Assembly: GCA_020638455.1 (NCBI GenBank)
Contig: JACKIK010000004.1
Coordinates: forward strand, 77,751-141,750
Reading direction: 5' to 3'
DNA: 64,000 bases
Source: Hyphomonas sp.
GTDB lineage: Bacteria > Pseudomonadota > Alphaproteobacteria > Caulobacterales > Hyphomonadaceae
Position 1 is the first letter of the stretch, and each line of letters starts with the position of its first letter. The translations under genes were made by a program, and so were the position numbers. Under the pieces are notes generated by a model. The model was not told the DNA's origin and ran no database searches. It saw only the letters and a list, made by a program, of their open reading frames with translations. Shown here piece by piece: positions 23,702-34,100 of this stretch.

Positions 23702-26700
23702 TCATTCAACTTTCTTGTCGATAAAACCGAGCGTTGCCGCGTTCTCGAGAAGCGTCCTGACCTTGGCGCGATCAAGCCCGCCCGGCGCTTCAGCATCGAT
23801 CTCCAGCTTGAGCCTAACGTCTGCGCCTGGAAGCGTGGTGAGTTGCTCGACAATCGCCTCTACGATTTGGTGGATCTCCTTCGCTGGTCGGTCGGCGGAG
23901 ATCATGACCGTACCCTGGAAGCGCGTTGGCAGCCGTTCTTCATCGGTGACACCGACTGAGCCAGAGGCACCGTCCGAGCTTGTTGTTGCGCCTCCAGTTC
24001 CGGTGGCTTCAGTTTGCGTGCTCTTTGGCTCTTGTTCTGGCGGTCTTTTCGCTTCCGCAATTTCAGGCTTGATGATGACAGCGTCGCTGTCGATGACCAC
24101 CTGCGCACTGGCAGCGCCCGAAATTGCCAGACCCAAATAGACCTGCTTTGAATCATCCCACCGGTCGGCATAAGCGAAAGGACCCGGCAACATCCCGCCC
24201 ACCGCTGCTCGAACTGTGTTGATCAGCACGGCGCGGTTCTTCACCCTGGGAAGATAAGTGTATCGATTGAGATATTCCCAGAGGTCCTTCAGACTGAGAT
24301 GCGGTTTGCCGTTCCAGATGTATTTCTGAAGCTCGCGATCGAGGCGCGCTGGGCCTAGTTCCGGCAAAAGCCCTTCATCACTGACGAGCTTCTTGCTTGC
24401 GCGCGATAGAAGGCCGTCCTGCGCAGGAACCTTCGCTGAAGTCCATTCGACATCCGACTGGGCGGTCTCCTGGACCGGATAGATCAGGTAACACCACGCC
24501 TCTTTCAGTCTCGTCTTCAGCGTTTCCGTCGCTTCTGTGAGCTTGGCCTTCGCTAGCGCCACATCACTTTGTTTCAGGTCCAGCCGATCAGTCTGACCGA
24601 CAATCTCCGCCCAGGCCAGCATGGAGCGCTGCGCCGCCTTGAGGTTATCAAGCTGCCTTTGCTCTGCGGCGAGGAAAACGAGCATGTTGCGATAAACGCG
24701 CGGCGTAGACCCGCGCTGCATAAGAATGTCTTTCGCTTCCGCCAGCGCTTCTGAACCATCGCGTCCGGTATGCGGGTGCGCAACACCAAGTATGACGGCC
24801 CGAACCCCACCCGGTTCATCCGGCACGTCTGACGAGCTGCCGGGAGCCACCTGCACGGCATCGAAATGGCCGCGATCGGCCATGGCGTTGATATAGGTCG
24901 AGAGCGCCTTGTCGATTTCCATAAGAACGAGCGCGTCTTCAAACTGCGCGGCGCGATCGGCCGCAATCCTGTTCAGACTGGCCGACATGGAATACCAATA
25001 GCGGCCAAGATCGCTGTGCATGAACTTGGCCTGATTGGTCAGTCTGCGGAGCGCATCACCAAAAATGGCCGGGCGTTCTCCGGGCTGCACGACACCGAGA
25101 TTGATCTGCTTGTCGTCGAGGCCCTTGTTCTCCTGTCCATGCGTCGGCGCCGTGCCCATGAAGACGGCGCGGGCAACGCGGCGTGTTGCAGAATAGCGGT
25201 TAAGGTTCGGCGCGGATTGATCGACCTTGTATGGCGTTGAGGTGACGCCATCGACATCCCCGGCAATGATCGACTGCCAGCTGGCATCGAGATAATGAAG
25301 CAGTTCAGGCTCCACCCTTGCCGAGCTGATCGCGACACTCCCCGGCATGATCATCACCGATGGATCGCCGCCCATCCAGAGTTCATGGATCACCTGCGCC
25401 ATCAGGCGCAGCACGCCGCGCGTGCGCTGGAATTTTTCAAGCGAACCCCAACTCGTATAGAGCTGGTCGAACAGTTCCGGATGGATCGGATAGGCCTTTT
25501 CCAGCTTGCGGCGATAATCCTCATCCGAGCAACCCTGCGGGAAGTCGTTCGCATTCTCGCGGTAGAGCTTCACGAACTGCTTCAGCGTGTTGTCCCGGTG
25601 CATGTACTTGTCGCCCGGTATATCCTTGAAGAGTCGCCTACGGACAATTTCGTAGCTCTCTTCCTGACTGGCCGGACGCCATGAGGATTCGACGCGGCTG
25701 AAGGTCTGCTTCAGGCGTGCGAGCGCTTCCTGTCCCCCTTCGCCGCCCACCTCGATCTGGGAGGCAGGCAGAGACGCGACAAGCAGCGTGCCTGGGCTTG
25801 CCTTTACGGCTTCGGTCAGGGACTGGACGAAGGACAGGTTTGAATCGAACGACCCCGAGGGCAGTCCCTCAACCTTGTAGATCTGGCGAAGGTAAGCGAC
25901 CCATTCGTCGATCAGGATCAGCGCAGGCGAAAACCTGTTGAACAGGGCTTCGAGCAGATTCGATCCCGGCGCGATGCCACTCGCATCATTCTCGGCGACC
26001 ATGTCGAATCCGGCCATGCCGCCAAGCTGCCAGGCGAGCTCGCCCCATGTGGTGCGAATGGTTTGGCCGCCCTCAAGCTTGATCACGTCCTGCGGCCCGC
26101 GTGAGGTGCCCACCAGCACCGCACGGTTGACCTTCGTCGGTACGCTGAGCTCATGACGCGACAGGAGCTGATCGAGGCCCGGCAGGTCCTGGACAGCCGT
26201 CCCGCTCGCCATATGATAGAGGGCGAGCATGGAGTGGGTCTTGCCGCCGCCGAAATTGGTTTGCAACTCGACGACCGGGTCGCCGCCGCTGCCATTCAGG
26301 CGCTTGGCCGCACCGGCCAGCAGATTGCTCAGGCCCTCTGTCAGATAGGTGCGGGCGAAGAACTCGGTCGGGTTCTTATACTCCGATGGCGCGCTGCCAT
26401 TGTGGACCTTGGCGAGATCGGCGGCGAACTCGGCCTGCTGGAACTCACCTGTGGCCACATCCTGATGCGGCTCGACCACATCACGCCAGGGCAGAAGGCC
26501 TGCTACGGTGTCCACGGAAATGTCCGTGCGCTGCGTTTTGCGGCGCTCCTCATTGCGGGCAAGCTCGGCATATTTGACCCGCAGCACCGTGTCGCGGGCT
26601 GTACCGATCTTCTCCGCAATATCCTTCGCGCTGACCGCTTCCAGAAGGCGGCGCATCGTGTCCAGCGCGCGTTCGGCGTCGTCATAGGTGAAGGTCTCAT

Positions 26701-26995
26701 TGTGCGAGAGCCGGTTGCGCACCTCCAAGAGCTCCGACACGTAGGAGCGTTCCTGATGCCCAAGCACGGCTGCGAAGGCTTCCTTCCAGAGGAACATCAT
26801 GGTCTTGAGCAGGCCCTGCTGATCCCAGTTGATCGCGCCATCGGCCGTCGCGCGCAGGCCCTGAACCCGCTCCATCAGCTCAACCTGCCAATGGCCCTTC
26901 AGCGAGGTTTCGAGCCGCTTCTCGACAAAGGGCGTCAGCCCCTCGGGGAGCAGTTCCATGCCGTCAAAGACATGTTGGCGTGTACTCTTGGCCAT
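23702..26995 (-). CDS. DUF499 ATPase with N-terminal HEPN (Swt1-like) domain
   Basis: The 1097-residue protein is the last gene of the six-gene operon. Residues 1-130 form a Swt1-type HEPN domain with the motif RNRLSH (R93-x4-H98), the RNase signature of active HEPN proteins. The DUF499 P-loop domain follows, with Walker A NFGGGKTHSM (about 247-256) and Walker B ALILIDEW (about 358-365). The C-terminal 200 residues hold a low-complexity acidic/Thr-rich linker and a small domain. DUF499 proteins are genomically linked with DUF1156 methylases and helicases in defence islands. It starts 11 nt after the methylase gene stop. Confidence 0.88.
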   Translation of the reverse strand: MAKSTRQHVFDGMELLPEGLTPFVEKRLETSLKGHWQVELMERVQGLRATADGAINWDQQGLLKTMMFLWKEAFAAVLGHQERSYVSELLEVRNRLSHNETFTYDDAERALDTMRRLLEAVSAKDIAEKIGTARDTVLRVKYAELARNEERRKTQRTDISVDTVAGLLPWRDVVEPHQDVATGEFQQAEFAADLAKVHNGSAPSEYKNPTEFFARTYLTEGLSNLLAGAAKRLNGSGGDPVVELQTNFGGGKTHSMLALYHMASGTAVQDLPGLDQLLSRHELSVPTKVNRAVLVGTSRGPQDVIKLEGGQTIRTTWGELAWQLGGMAGFDMVAENDASGIAPGSNLLEALFNRFSPALILIDEWVAYLRQIYKVEGLPSGSFDSNLSFVQSLTEAVKASPGTLLVASLPASQIEVGGEGGQEALARLKQTFSRVESSWRPASQEESYEIVRRRLFKDIPGDKYMHRDNTLKQFVKLYRENANDFPQGCSDEDYRRKLEKAYPIHPELFDQLYTSWGSLEKFQRTRGVLRLMAQVIHELWMGGDPSVMIMPGSVAISSARVEPELLHYLDASWQSIIAGDVDGVTSTPYKVDQSAPNLNRYSATRRVARAVFMGTAPTHGQENKGLDDKQINLGVVQPGERPAIFGDALRRLTNQAKFMHSDLGRYWYSMSASLNRIAADRAAQFEDALVLMEIDKALSTYINAMADRGHFDAVQVAPGSSSDVPDEPGGVRAVILGVAHPHTGRDGSEALAEAKDILMQRGSTPRVYRNMLVFLAAEQRQLDNLKAAQRSMLAWAEIVGQTDRLDLKQSDVALAKAKLTEATETLKTRLKEAWCYLIYPVQETAQSDVEWTSAKVPAQDGLLSRASKKLVSDEGLLPELGPARLDRELQKYIWNGKPHLSLKDLWEYLNRYTYLPRVKNRAVLINTVRAAVGGMLPGPFAYADRWDDSKQVYLGLAISGAASAQVVIDSDAVIIKPEIAEAKRPPEQEPKSTQTEATGTGGATTSSDGASGSVGVTDEERLPTRFQGTVMISADRPAKEIHQIVEAIVEQLTTLPGADVRLKLEIDAEAPGGLDRAKVRTLLENAATLGFIDKKVE

Positions 26996-27006
26996 CTTCT
27001 TCCCCC

Positions 27007-29916
27007 TTACACTTCAAATCTGAGTTGGCGATTGGCGTCTTCGAGCGAGACGCTGGCGGCCATGCGGCTAAGCTCGGTCCAGTCGGCGATCAGCGCGTTA
27101 TAGGCGGTCGCCTCGCTCGCCTCGCGGCGCTTATTGGCGGCGATGTCATAGAGGCAATAGGCCAGATCCTTCACCGCGTCGGCCTGCGCGCCATAGCGTT
27201 TGAGCAGCGCGGCAGCATCCTCAGACAGGCCGCTCGCCTCATGCAGGCGTACGAGATATTGCAGCATCTCCCAGACGGTCAGGTGCTTGTCCGTCTCCGG
27301 CGCCCAGTCGGCCTCCAGCTCACTGCGTTTCAGGATGCGCACCTTGCCGGCCTGGCTTTCGATGATGCCGGCATGTTTGACGCTATCGACCGCGATGCCG
27401 CGCGCGCGGGCGAGGCTGTCGGCCACGCCATAATCGCCCTTGCCCATACCGTTCTGTTCATACCATGTGATGGCAAAGCGCGTATCGGGGTCAAACTCGC
27501 CCTGCACATCGCTTAAGAACTCATCCAGCTCCTTGTTGATCAGCTGCAGCGCGGTCTTCACGCTCATCGGGCTGTCATCGCTTTCGAGCACAGCCGCACA
27601 ACGCGAGAACACGCCCATGCCGGGGCCGATGGCCGATTGCGGCATGTCGGCCGGGGCGATATTGGCGGCCTGCAGCTCGGCAATGGCCGGGGGCAGTTCG
27701 CGTTTCAGCGCGCGGATGAACTCGGCGCGCGTAATCGTGTCGGCGCTCGCGTCTTTCTTGCGGCAGACGAGGACAACGGAATTGGCGAGGGCGTTGGTGC
27801 CGGAGGCGATGGTTCGTGCGGCCCTCTCTGTACGGACCGGCCACGTACCGACGATTGAATATCCTGCCGTAATGATCGCTTGAATGAATGTCGCCCAACC
27901 CGTTGACGACAACCCTTCTTGTTCGATCTCGCTTTGCTTGAACGCGTAGTAAATGGTCGCGGGGAAATTGGAAGTTGATTGCTTGGAAAGGCTCGAAATC
28001 GCCGATGTCATCCCAGTCAAAAAATGCTTCTCAGCGTTTTCCCTGCCGCCATGTCGATAAGGCGTGGCTACAAGTTCCTCGGCCTTCGGCACGGCAAGCG
28101 TTCCGCTAAGGTCGGGGTAGATGTCCTTGATGCTTCTGCGCAACCAGACATAGAAGTAGTCTGATAGATCGGCGTACCCGATATTATCATAGTAAGGAGG
28201 ATCGGTCGAAATTACTGCGCCTTCAGGCAATATGACGGTTTGCGCGTCTTGCTGAATGAGATGACCGTCAGCATTCGGGCCGAATCCGAGCAGCGCTTTC
28301 CAGACCCAGTCTACTGCGCCTTGGAAGTTTCCAGTGCTCGTGCTCATCACATTGCATTCAGCAAAGTCCCATGTCATCGGCAGCGCCTGCCGAGCGAATG
28401 TGAACCGAATGAACTCAGAGGTTGACCAAGTCGCGATTGAACTTCCCGCGTCAGCCAGTCGATCTATCGCAAACGCCAGATACACGCTCACCGCCTCGGC
28501 ATAGGCTTTGGCGCCTTTGCCGCCGTCGCGCAGGGGGGTGTCATCGGAGACGAGCCCGGCGGCGAGAGCGTCGGCCTCGATTCTAGCTCGCGCCTCATGC
28601 ACCAGATCACTGAACGTATTCAGCGCCACCAATTGCCGGTCGGTGAACAGATCACCGAAGGTGGTCAGGCCGTAATCGACCGTCCAGAAATTGCGCGGAT
28701 CATCAGGAAGACCGGTTTCAGGCTTCCACTCTGGTTTTGCCGACAAAGCCAACTCTTCGTGCGCCTCTGATGGCGCGACATAGACACGACTTCGATTGCC
28801 TTCGGCAACAATCGCGATGAGCGTTTGCCCCATCCGTCCATCGCGGCCCATTTTCTTCACGTAATCGGGTGTGATCGCCGTATCAGAAACGATGCAGCGA
28901 AAATTTGCCCCGCGACCTTCCTTCGTGCCAGTCTTGGCGGTTGCGATCTCGTCCTTCGTGCCCTTGGTGCGGATTTCATAGCGGATCGTCTTGGCCCCCT
29001 TATCCACGATGGGAGCGATCCAAGCCTCTTTGCCCTTTTTGGAACTCAGCAGAAAACTCGACGCGATCGGCACTTGCACATCCGCAAAAGCCGGGTCCGG
29101 GCTCGGCACCGTGCGCGCCCAGATCCAGGCGATCACCGTCGCCTTGCCGCCGCCATACTCCTTCGGCAGGTCCACTTGCGGGTAAAGGTGCCCGATGCGT
29201 TCAAACGCCCGCTCGCGCATCCATTCGCCATAATATTTCACATCCTCGGCCAGCCCCTCCGCATTGCGATAATGCGTGCGCGCCTTCGGCCCCGGATGGA
29301 TGGGCGGCTGGTCCTTGAACTTTGGCGGAATCTCGATCATCGCCTTGCCGATCATCACCGCCACGGGGTTCAGGTCCGACCCATAGGCGGGCAGGCCCAG
29401 CCGCTGCGCCTCCAGCGGGATCGACCCGCCGCCCGAGAACGGGTCATAGACCGGCGGCAACTCATCGCCGCAGCTCTTGCGGATTTCCGCCCGCGCCCGC
29501 TCCAGCACTTCCTCATTGGTGGAGTTTTCCCACTTCACGAGGTCTTCGATGATCTTGAACAGGCGCGCGCGCTCGATCTCGACGACGACATCGGCCAGCG
29601 TCGGCTTCGCCGCTTTCGCTGCGGTGCCTGTCGCCGCCGCCTTGCTCGTCTCCCACGCCGCAATCCGCTCCGGCAGCGCCTTTTCCGCCTTCGCCGTCAG
29701 CGCCGCATCCGCGAGCAGCTCCTCCACGCGTGAGGACGGATCATCCACCAGCTGCGCAAACAACACCGCCCGGCACGCAGCCAAAGGCCGCCGCGCCCAC
29801 CACAGATGCAAGGTGCTGGGATGCCCATGCCGGATAGACTTCTCCCGCGCCGACGCCGCATTGATGGCCTCCAGCGGAATAGCGACTTCGATGAGTTTCT
29901 TGCGGTAGGGGGTCAT
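27007..29916 (-). CDS. DUF1156-containing DNA methyltransferase
   Basis: The 969-residue protein opens with the DUF1156 region (PLEAINAASAREKSIRHGHPS, about 14-34). It contains the cofactor motif DPFSGGGSIPLEA (158-170) with GSDLNPVAVMIGK, and the catalytic DPPY motif (572-575) in STDPPYYDNIGYADLSDYF. DPPY indicates exocyclic amino methylation (N6-adenine or N4-cytosine). It probably marks host DNA as self for the accompanying ATPase, helicase and nuclease-like proteins. The ATG overlaps the preceding gene's stop, so translation is coupled. The recognition sequence cannot be predicted. Confidence 0.9.
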   Translation of the reverse strand: MTPYRKKLIEVAIPLEAINAASAREKSIRHGHPSTLHLWWARRPLAACRAVLFAQLVDDPSSRVEELLADAALTAKAEKALPERIAAWETSKAAATGTAAKAAKPTLADVVVEIERARLFKIIEDLVKWENSTNEEVLERARAEIRKSCGDELPPVYDPFSGGGSIPLEAQRLGLPAYGSDLNPVAVMIGKAMIEIPPKFKDQPPIHPGPKARTHYRNAEGLAEDVKYYGEWMRERAFERIGHLYPQVDLPKEYGGGKATVIAWIWARTVPSPDPAFADVQVPIASSFLLSSKKGKEAWIAPIVDKGAKTIRYEIRTKGTKDEIATAKTGTKEGRGANFRCIVSDTAITPDYVKKMGRDGRMGQTLIAIVAEGNRSRVYVAPSEAHEELALSAKPEWKPETGLPDDPRNFWTVDYGLTTFGDLFTDRQLVALNTFSDLVHEARARIEADALAAGLVSDDTPLRDGGKGAKAYAEAVSVYLAFAIDRLADAGSSIATWSTSEFIRFTFARQALPMTWDFAECNVMSTSTGNFQGAVDWVWKALLGFGPNADGHLIQQDAQTVILPEGAVISTDPPYYDNIGYADLSDYFYVWLRRSIKDIYPDLSGTLAVPKAEELVATPYRHGGRENAEKHFLTGMTSAISSLSKQSTSNFPATIYYAFKQSEIEQEGLSSTGWATFIQAIITAGYSIVGTWPVRTERAARTIASGTNALANSVVLVCRKKDASADTITRAEFIRALKRELPPAIAELQAANIAPADMPQSAIGPGMGVFSRCAAVLESDDSPMSVKTALQLINKELDEFLSDVQGEFDPDTRFAITWYEQNGMGKGDYGVADSLARARGIAVDSVKHAGIIESQAGKVRILKRSELEADWAPETDKHLTVWEMLQYLVRLHEASGLSEDAAALLKRYGAQADAVKDLAYCLYDIAANKRREASEATAYNALIADWTELSRMAASVSLEDANRQLRFEV

Positions 29917-31187
29917 ATTTCAACTTCCATCCATTCAAATTCAGGCATCGGCATGGAGGGGCGGTTGATCCGCAGCTCGCCAAGTAACGTTCCGTCTGAA
30001 AAAATACTGCCGTAAAAATTGCCGCGTCCGGCGTCTAGTTGGTCATCGCTGCTTTCTTGGGGAGTAAGTTCGAGCAGGCTTTGCGTTATCTCCGCCTGAG
30101 ATCGCGATCCCAATATCTTCAAAACGGAGAAATCAATGCCCATCACCTCGATACGAAGCCCATTCCGGAACATCCAATGAGGGTGAAAGAGGAACTCGTC
30201 GAAATCATGCCAAAAGTCTGGACTCGAAGGGTCTCGAAATTTCGGAGAGACCGAAGCGATGCGGACTGCATAGTTGCGCCCGGCCAGTGAAATCACCGGA
30301 ACGGTTCGTCGCTGCGGCTCTCCAATGCTGCCGAGGAGCCTCGAGGCAGAACTATCGAAGCCCATAAGCGACAACCATGAGGCATAGTTTGCGCGGCGCA
30401 CTGCATCGCGCGGGAACTCGACGGGGTCTTCGGGTTCATCGGGTTCTGGATCAACGAAGGCCAATAACGACTTTTCGGCTGAAATATCTCCAGACTCTCT
30501 CAAAAACGTTCCGACCACGAAGCTCTTGCTTGGCTGTGGGGTGATGTACTTATCCCACCCGTCCAGTTGGGAGAGCCCCTCATTGAGGGCACCTTTGATG
30601 TTTGGTTTGCCTTCAGGCTTAGGAAAACCGCCCTTGGATTCGGCTAGTATCCACTCTTTCTGAGCGTTTTCAGCAATGAAATCTGGCGCCTTCATTTTCC
30701 CTTTCGGCCATGCCTTGTTTTGGGTTGCAGCTCGCTTTTTCCATTCGGCCTCGAAGCGACCGACATACGAATACCCTTTGCTTTCCAAGAACAGGAGAGC
30801 CATTCCCTGCGCCACTCGGCCTGCCAAACTGGTCCCAGAAAAATCTGCGAGGAATTCGCTCGCGCCGTCGTTGAGGGCTAAAGCCTCCCCGTTCCAGGCA
30901 AAAAGTTGAGCGTTCTCAATTAAGAATCCGGATGCGCTAACGAATAGAGGCGCGTTCGCGCGCCAACGCGCACAGTCTGCCTTCTTGATTGCGTGCGCGA
31001 GTTTCCACGCGCTAAAGCCGAGTTGAACTGACGAGTTTGGAAGGGGGCGGATTTTGGCGTGCTTCTTGAGCACTTTAGCCTTTTCAATCTCATGCACAGG
31101 CAAACCGCTGTGACTGCTAAGAGTAGCGGCAAGATGAGCTAACTGACTAAACCATGGCGCGAAACTGGAAGAAGGAACCCCGATCAT
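29913..31187 (-). CDS. Unrecognised protein with PD-(D/E)xK-like motif
   Basis: A 424-residue protein lies between the GHKL ATPase and the methylase and overlaps both neighbours by 4 nt. I do not recognise a family. Residues 124-140 (RVAQGMALLFLESKGYS) followed by KAPDFIAEN (Asp169) and WILAESKGG (Glu183-x-Lys185) match the E...D...ExK spacing of PD-(D/E)xK nucleases, with hydrophobic strand residues before ExK. In a cluster with a DNA methylase, a nuclease role is reasonable but inferred. The N-terminal 100 residues (FAPWFSQLAHLAATLSSH) and the last 200 residues show no known domain. Confidence 0.7.
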   Translation of the reverse strand: MIGVPSSSFAPWFSQLAHLAATLSSHSGLPVHEIEKAKVLKKHAKIRPLPNSSVQLGFSAWKLAHAIKKADCARWRANAPLFVSASGFLIENAQLFAWNGEALALNDGASEFLADFSGTSLAGRVAQGMALLFLESKGYSYVGRFEAEWKKRAATQNKAWPKGKMKAPDFIAENAQKEWILAESKGGFPKPEGKPNIKGALNEGLSQLDGWDKYITPQPSKSFVVGTFLRESGDISAEKSLLAFVDPEPDEPEDPVEFPRDAVRRANYASWLSLMGFDSSASRLLGSIGEPQRRTVPVISLAGRNYAVRIASVSPKFRDPSSPDFWHDFDEFLFHPHWMFRNGLRIEVMGIDFSVLKILGSRSQAEITQSLLELTPQESSDDQLDAGRGNFYGSIFSDGTLLGELRINRPSMPMPEFEWMEVEI

Positions 31188-34100
31188 GCCGACGCCTCCG
31201 ACTTCACAAGGCGATAGGCTGCCGGATGGATTGAGAGGTCGCCTTCGTCCCGAAGCGTGCGCAATTGTGCGCCCGTCACCTCAATCGGCTTGTCATCAAG
31301 AGTGGTCAGGATGAAAGCGTAGAGATCAGGCTTCTGATCGAGAAGGCTCCAGATGTCGGCTTCGATCTGAAGCGGCTCGCTGTCGAGACAATGTTCTCGC
31401 GGATAATAATAGCGGATGACATCGCCGCTCACCGCGCGATGCTCCCATGGAAACCGCGCGCCGTTCGTTCGCGCGATCCAGCTTCCGTCATCCTTGAAGA
31501 AACGGTCCTGTCCGTCTGGGCGATAGCCTAGCGAAACTGCAAACCGATTGATGAGTTTTGGTCGGGCTGGTCTGGTCGGCGCGCGTGGCCGTCTTTCTGG
31601 TGACGGCTCTGAAAAATCGCTGCGACCGTCGTCATCGGTGAGCGTATCATCCTGATGTTCCAGCTCGCTCGGCTTGTCATCATCAAGCGGGTCTGCCGAG
31701 TCGCCGTCGATCTCGAACGGCGGAGCACTTTCGTGCGTTGCAGAATCATCGGGCTGGTCCGCTTTGTCGGCTTTCTCATCATGAATTTCATCGCACGCAT
31801 CGGTAAACGCACGTTCATCGCCGAGGGTGAAGTTTTCTTCCAGATACGCCTTGATGTCCGCGGGAGATCGCTCGAACGCATAGGCCAGAGCGGCGCGAAC
31901 CTCGGCGCTCAAACTTCTGCCAAGCTCTTCGGGGACGCGTTTTGCGAGCTTCGCTTTAGATAGATGACCAACATAGAGCGTATGCTCTCGCCACAGAATA
32001 TCGGTCAGGCGCGAAGTGCCTGCTGGCACGCCATCGATGTAGGGAATAACCTCCAGCTTTGGGGACGTGACCCAGCCGGTCTTCGCTATCTGCTCGGCGA
32101 TTGTCCTCACACGCTCAGTTTCATATGGGTCGTTTAACTCAATCCTTGCAAGCTCAGTTCCAAAGGATGTCAGCCAGGCGCGTTGGCTCCCGGTTCCGGA
32201 AAAAAGCGGAGCTTGGTCCAAACGCTCTTCAACGGTGTCGAACAACGGGCGCAGTGTATCGAAGGGCGGGCTTCCAACAATCTCCGCTGATAGATGGCGC
32301 AGGTCAGCGGTCTTTCGTTTCACCCAGTCATGCAGATGGCTGTAGGCCTGCAGGTTCTGCATACTGATCCTGTAGGCAAGACCAGAAACTTCGACCCACT
32401 CGCCGGCGAGGTTCAACCAATGCCCGCACTCTTCCCAGATGCGCATCGGATACCGAGAAATGAGGGAACGAACGCGACGCGCATCGTCAGAGGAGAGCAT
32501 CTTGTTGGGACTCAAATCGCCGAGCCAACGCAACGCAAGATCAGCTGACGGCCGATCAGCAACGCCTATGCGTCGCCAAAGGCTGAGGTCCTGCACCGAA
32601 CTCCGAACCACGGCCGCGCCAGGAACATCTTCCTCGTCGCCGATCAAGAAGACACCGCTCGATGTTACCCAGCTGCCGTCTTGCGCGAAAACGAGCTTCT
32701 CTGACTTAAACGCATCGATGACATTCTGGGCGTCAGATGTGGATGCCTCATCGAATAGTTGATCGAGGCGTCGATACCATTTGTCGACTTCGTGCGGCGG
32801 TGCTCGGTCGGACCCCGCCAGGGCTCGCAGCCGCGCGAGCAATCGATCCGGCCTGGCCGGTGTGCTGCGCACACCAAGAAGGTCAAGAAGCGGTCGCGTG
32901 GTCTCCCGGTCGAGTAAGCCGTGCACGAAGGGTTCGACATCCAGCAGCGGTTCTGTCTGCGGCGTTCTCCTAAGCAAATCACCCGGTATCTGAATTGTAT
33001 CACGAGTATCGGGGAGGCAGGGCTTTGCCCTCAGCTTTATCAACCAATCAGCTAGCAATGGCTCAGTGGTTAGCGACCGCGTCGACCCAGTCGTTGCGAC
33101 CTGGGAGAGACGCACATGCGACGATCGAGACCAGTAGCTGTCCCGTTGCTCCAACACGCGACCCGCAAGCTTTGCCCAAATTTGCGGATCTGACTTCGAG
33201 AGCGCTTCCCAATGTCGCCAGTATTCGGCAGGGAAATCCCAGTCCTCGACAACAAATTGGTTAGTTACATAGTGATAGGAAAGCGTTCCGCATAGACCAC
33301 GCTTTTGAGCCTCAGCCTCGATTTGCTGGCGACCATAGATGTTTTTTCGCTTTGCCGTGAGTGGCGCGAAGGTCTGCAAGCTTGATCGACCAGACGATAC
33401 CCAACGCAGCCAATCATCCCGCGAGCAGGAGGAAAAATCAGCTACATAATCGGAATGCAGTAACTGGGTCTGCTGCACACTTTCCGGCAGGAGGTATTCG
33501 AGTGTACCGAATTCGTCGAATATTATTGATTGGGATCCGTGTCTTATTTTACGGTCCGAGCAGACGAAACGGAAACTGTCTCCTACAACTGCCCCCAATT
33601 TGGCGGCAATCTGGGCAAGCTGAACGCATTCTTTAAGCTTGATCTCGCCTGAGCTAAAAAAGTCGACCGCTACACGGTCAACTACGGCACTTACGTCACT
33701 TGTATCGTCCAGACCAACTTTCTTAAGCACTGCAAGGGCCGCTTGAGCAGAGTCCGACACTTCACTTTCGTCTCCATTGTCTCGACGCTGCTCCGCAAGA
33801 AAGCGGGTCCAATTCTGGTTTGCGACGATCAGATGATCCGCGAGGAACTCCCAGTCAGCATCCGATTGGAGCAGCTTTTTCTCCCCGAGGCGCACAACCT
33901 CAGACGCGGAATACAACACCTCTTTACCCTGGACAGGAACGATTCGGAGCCGCTCCGGCTGTCGGCTTTGCCATCCCGTCACTTCAGGTGCGATATAGGT
34001 CCAAAGGTTCAAGAGTTTGCGCCATGTGGACGGTCGAGGCAGGTGGCTTGTGCGGAGTCGATCGAGCAGGTCGCTCTTCGAAAACTCCTCGACCATGTTC

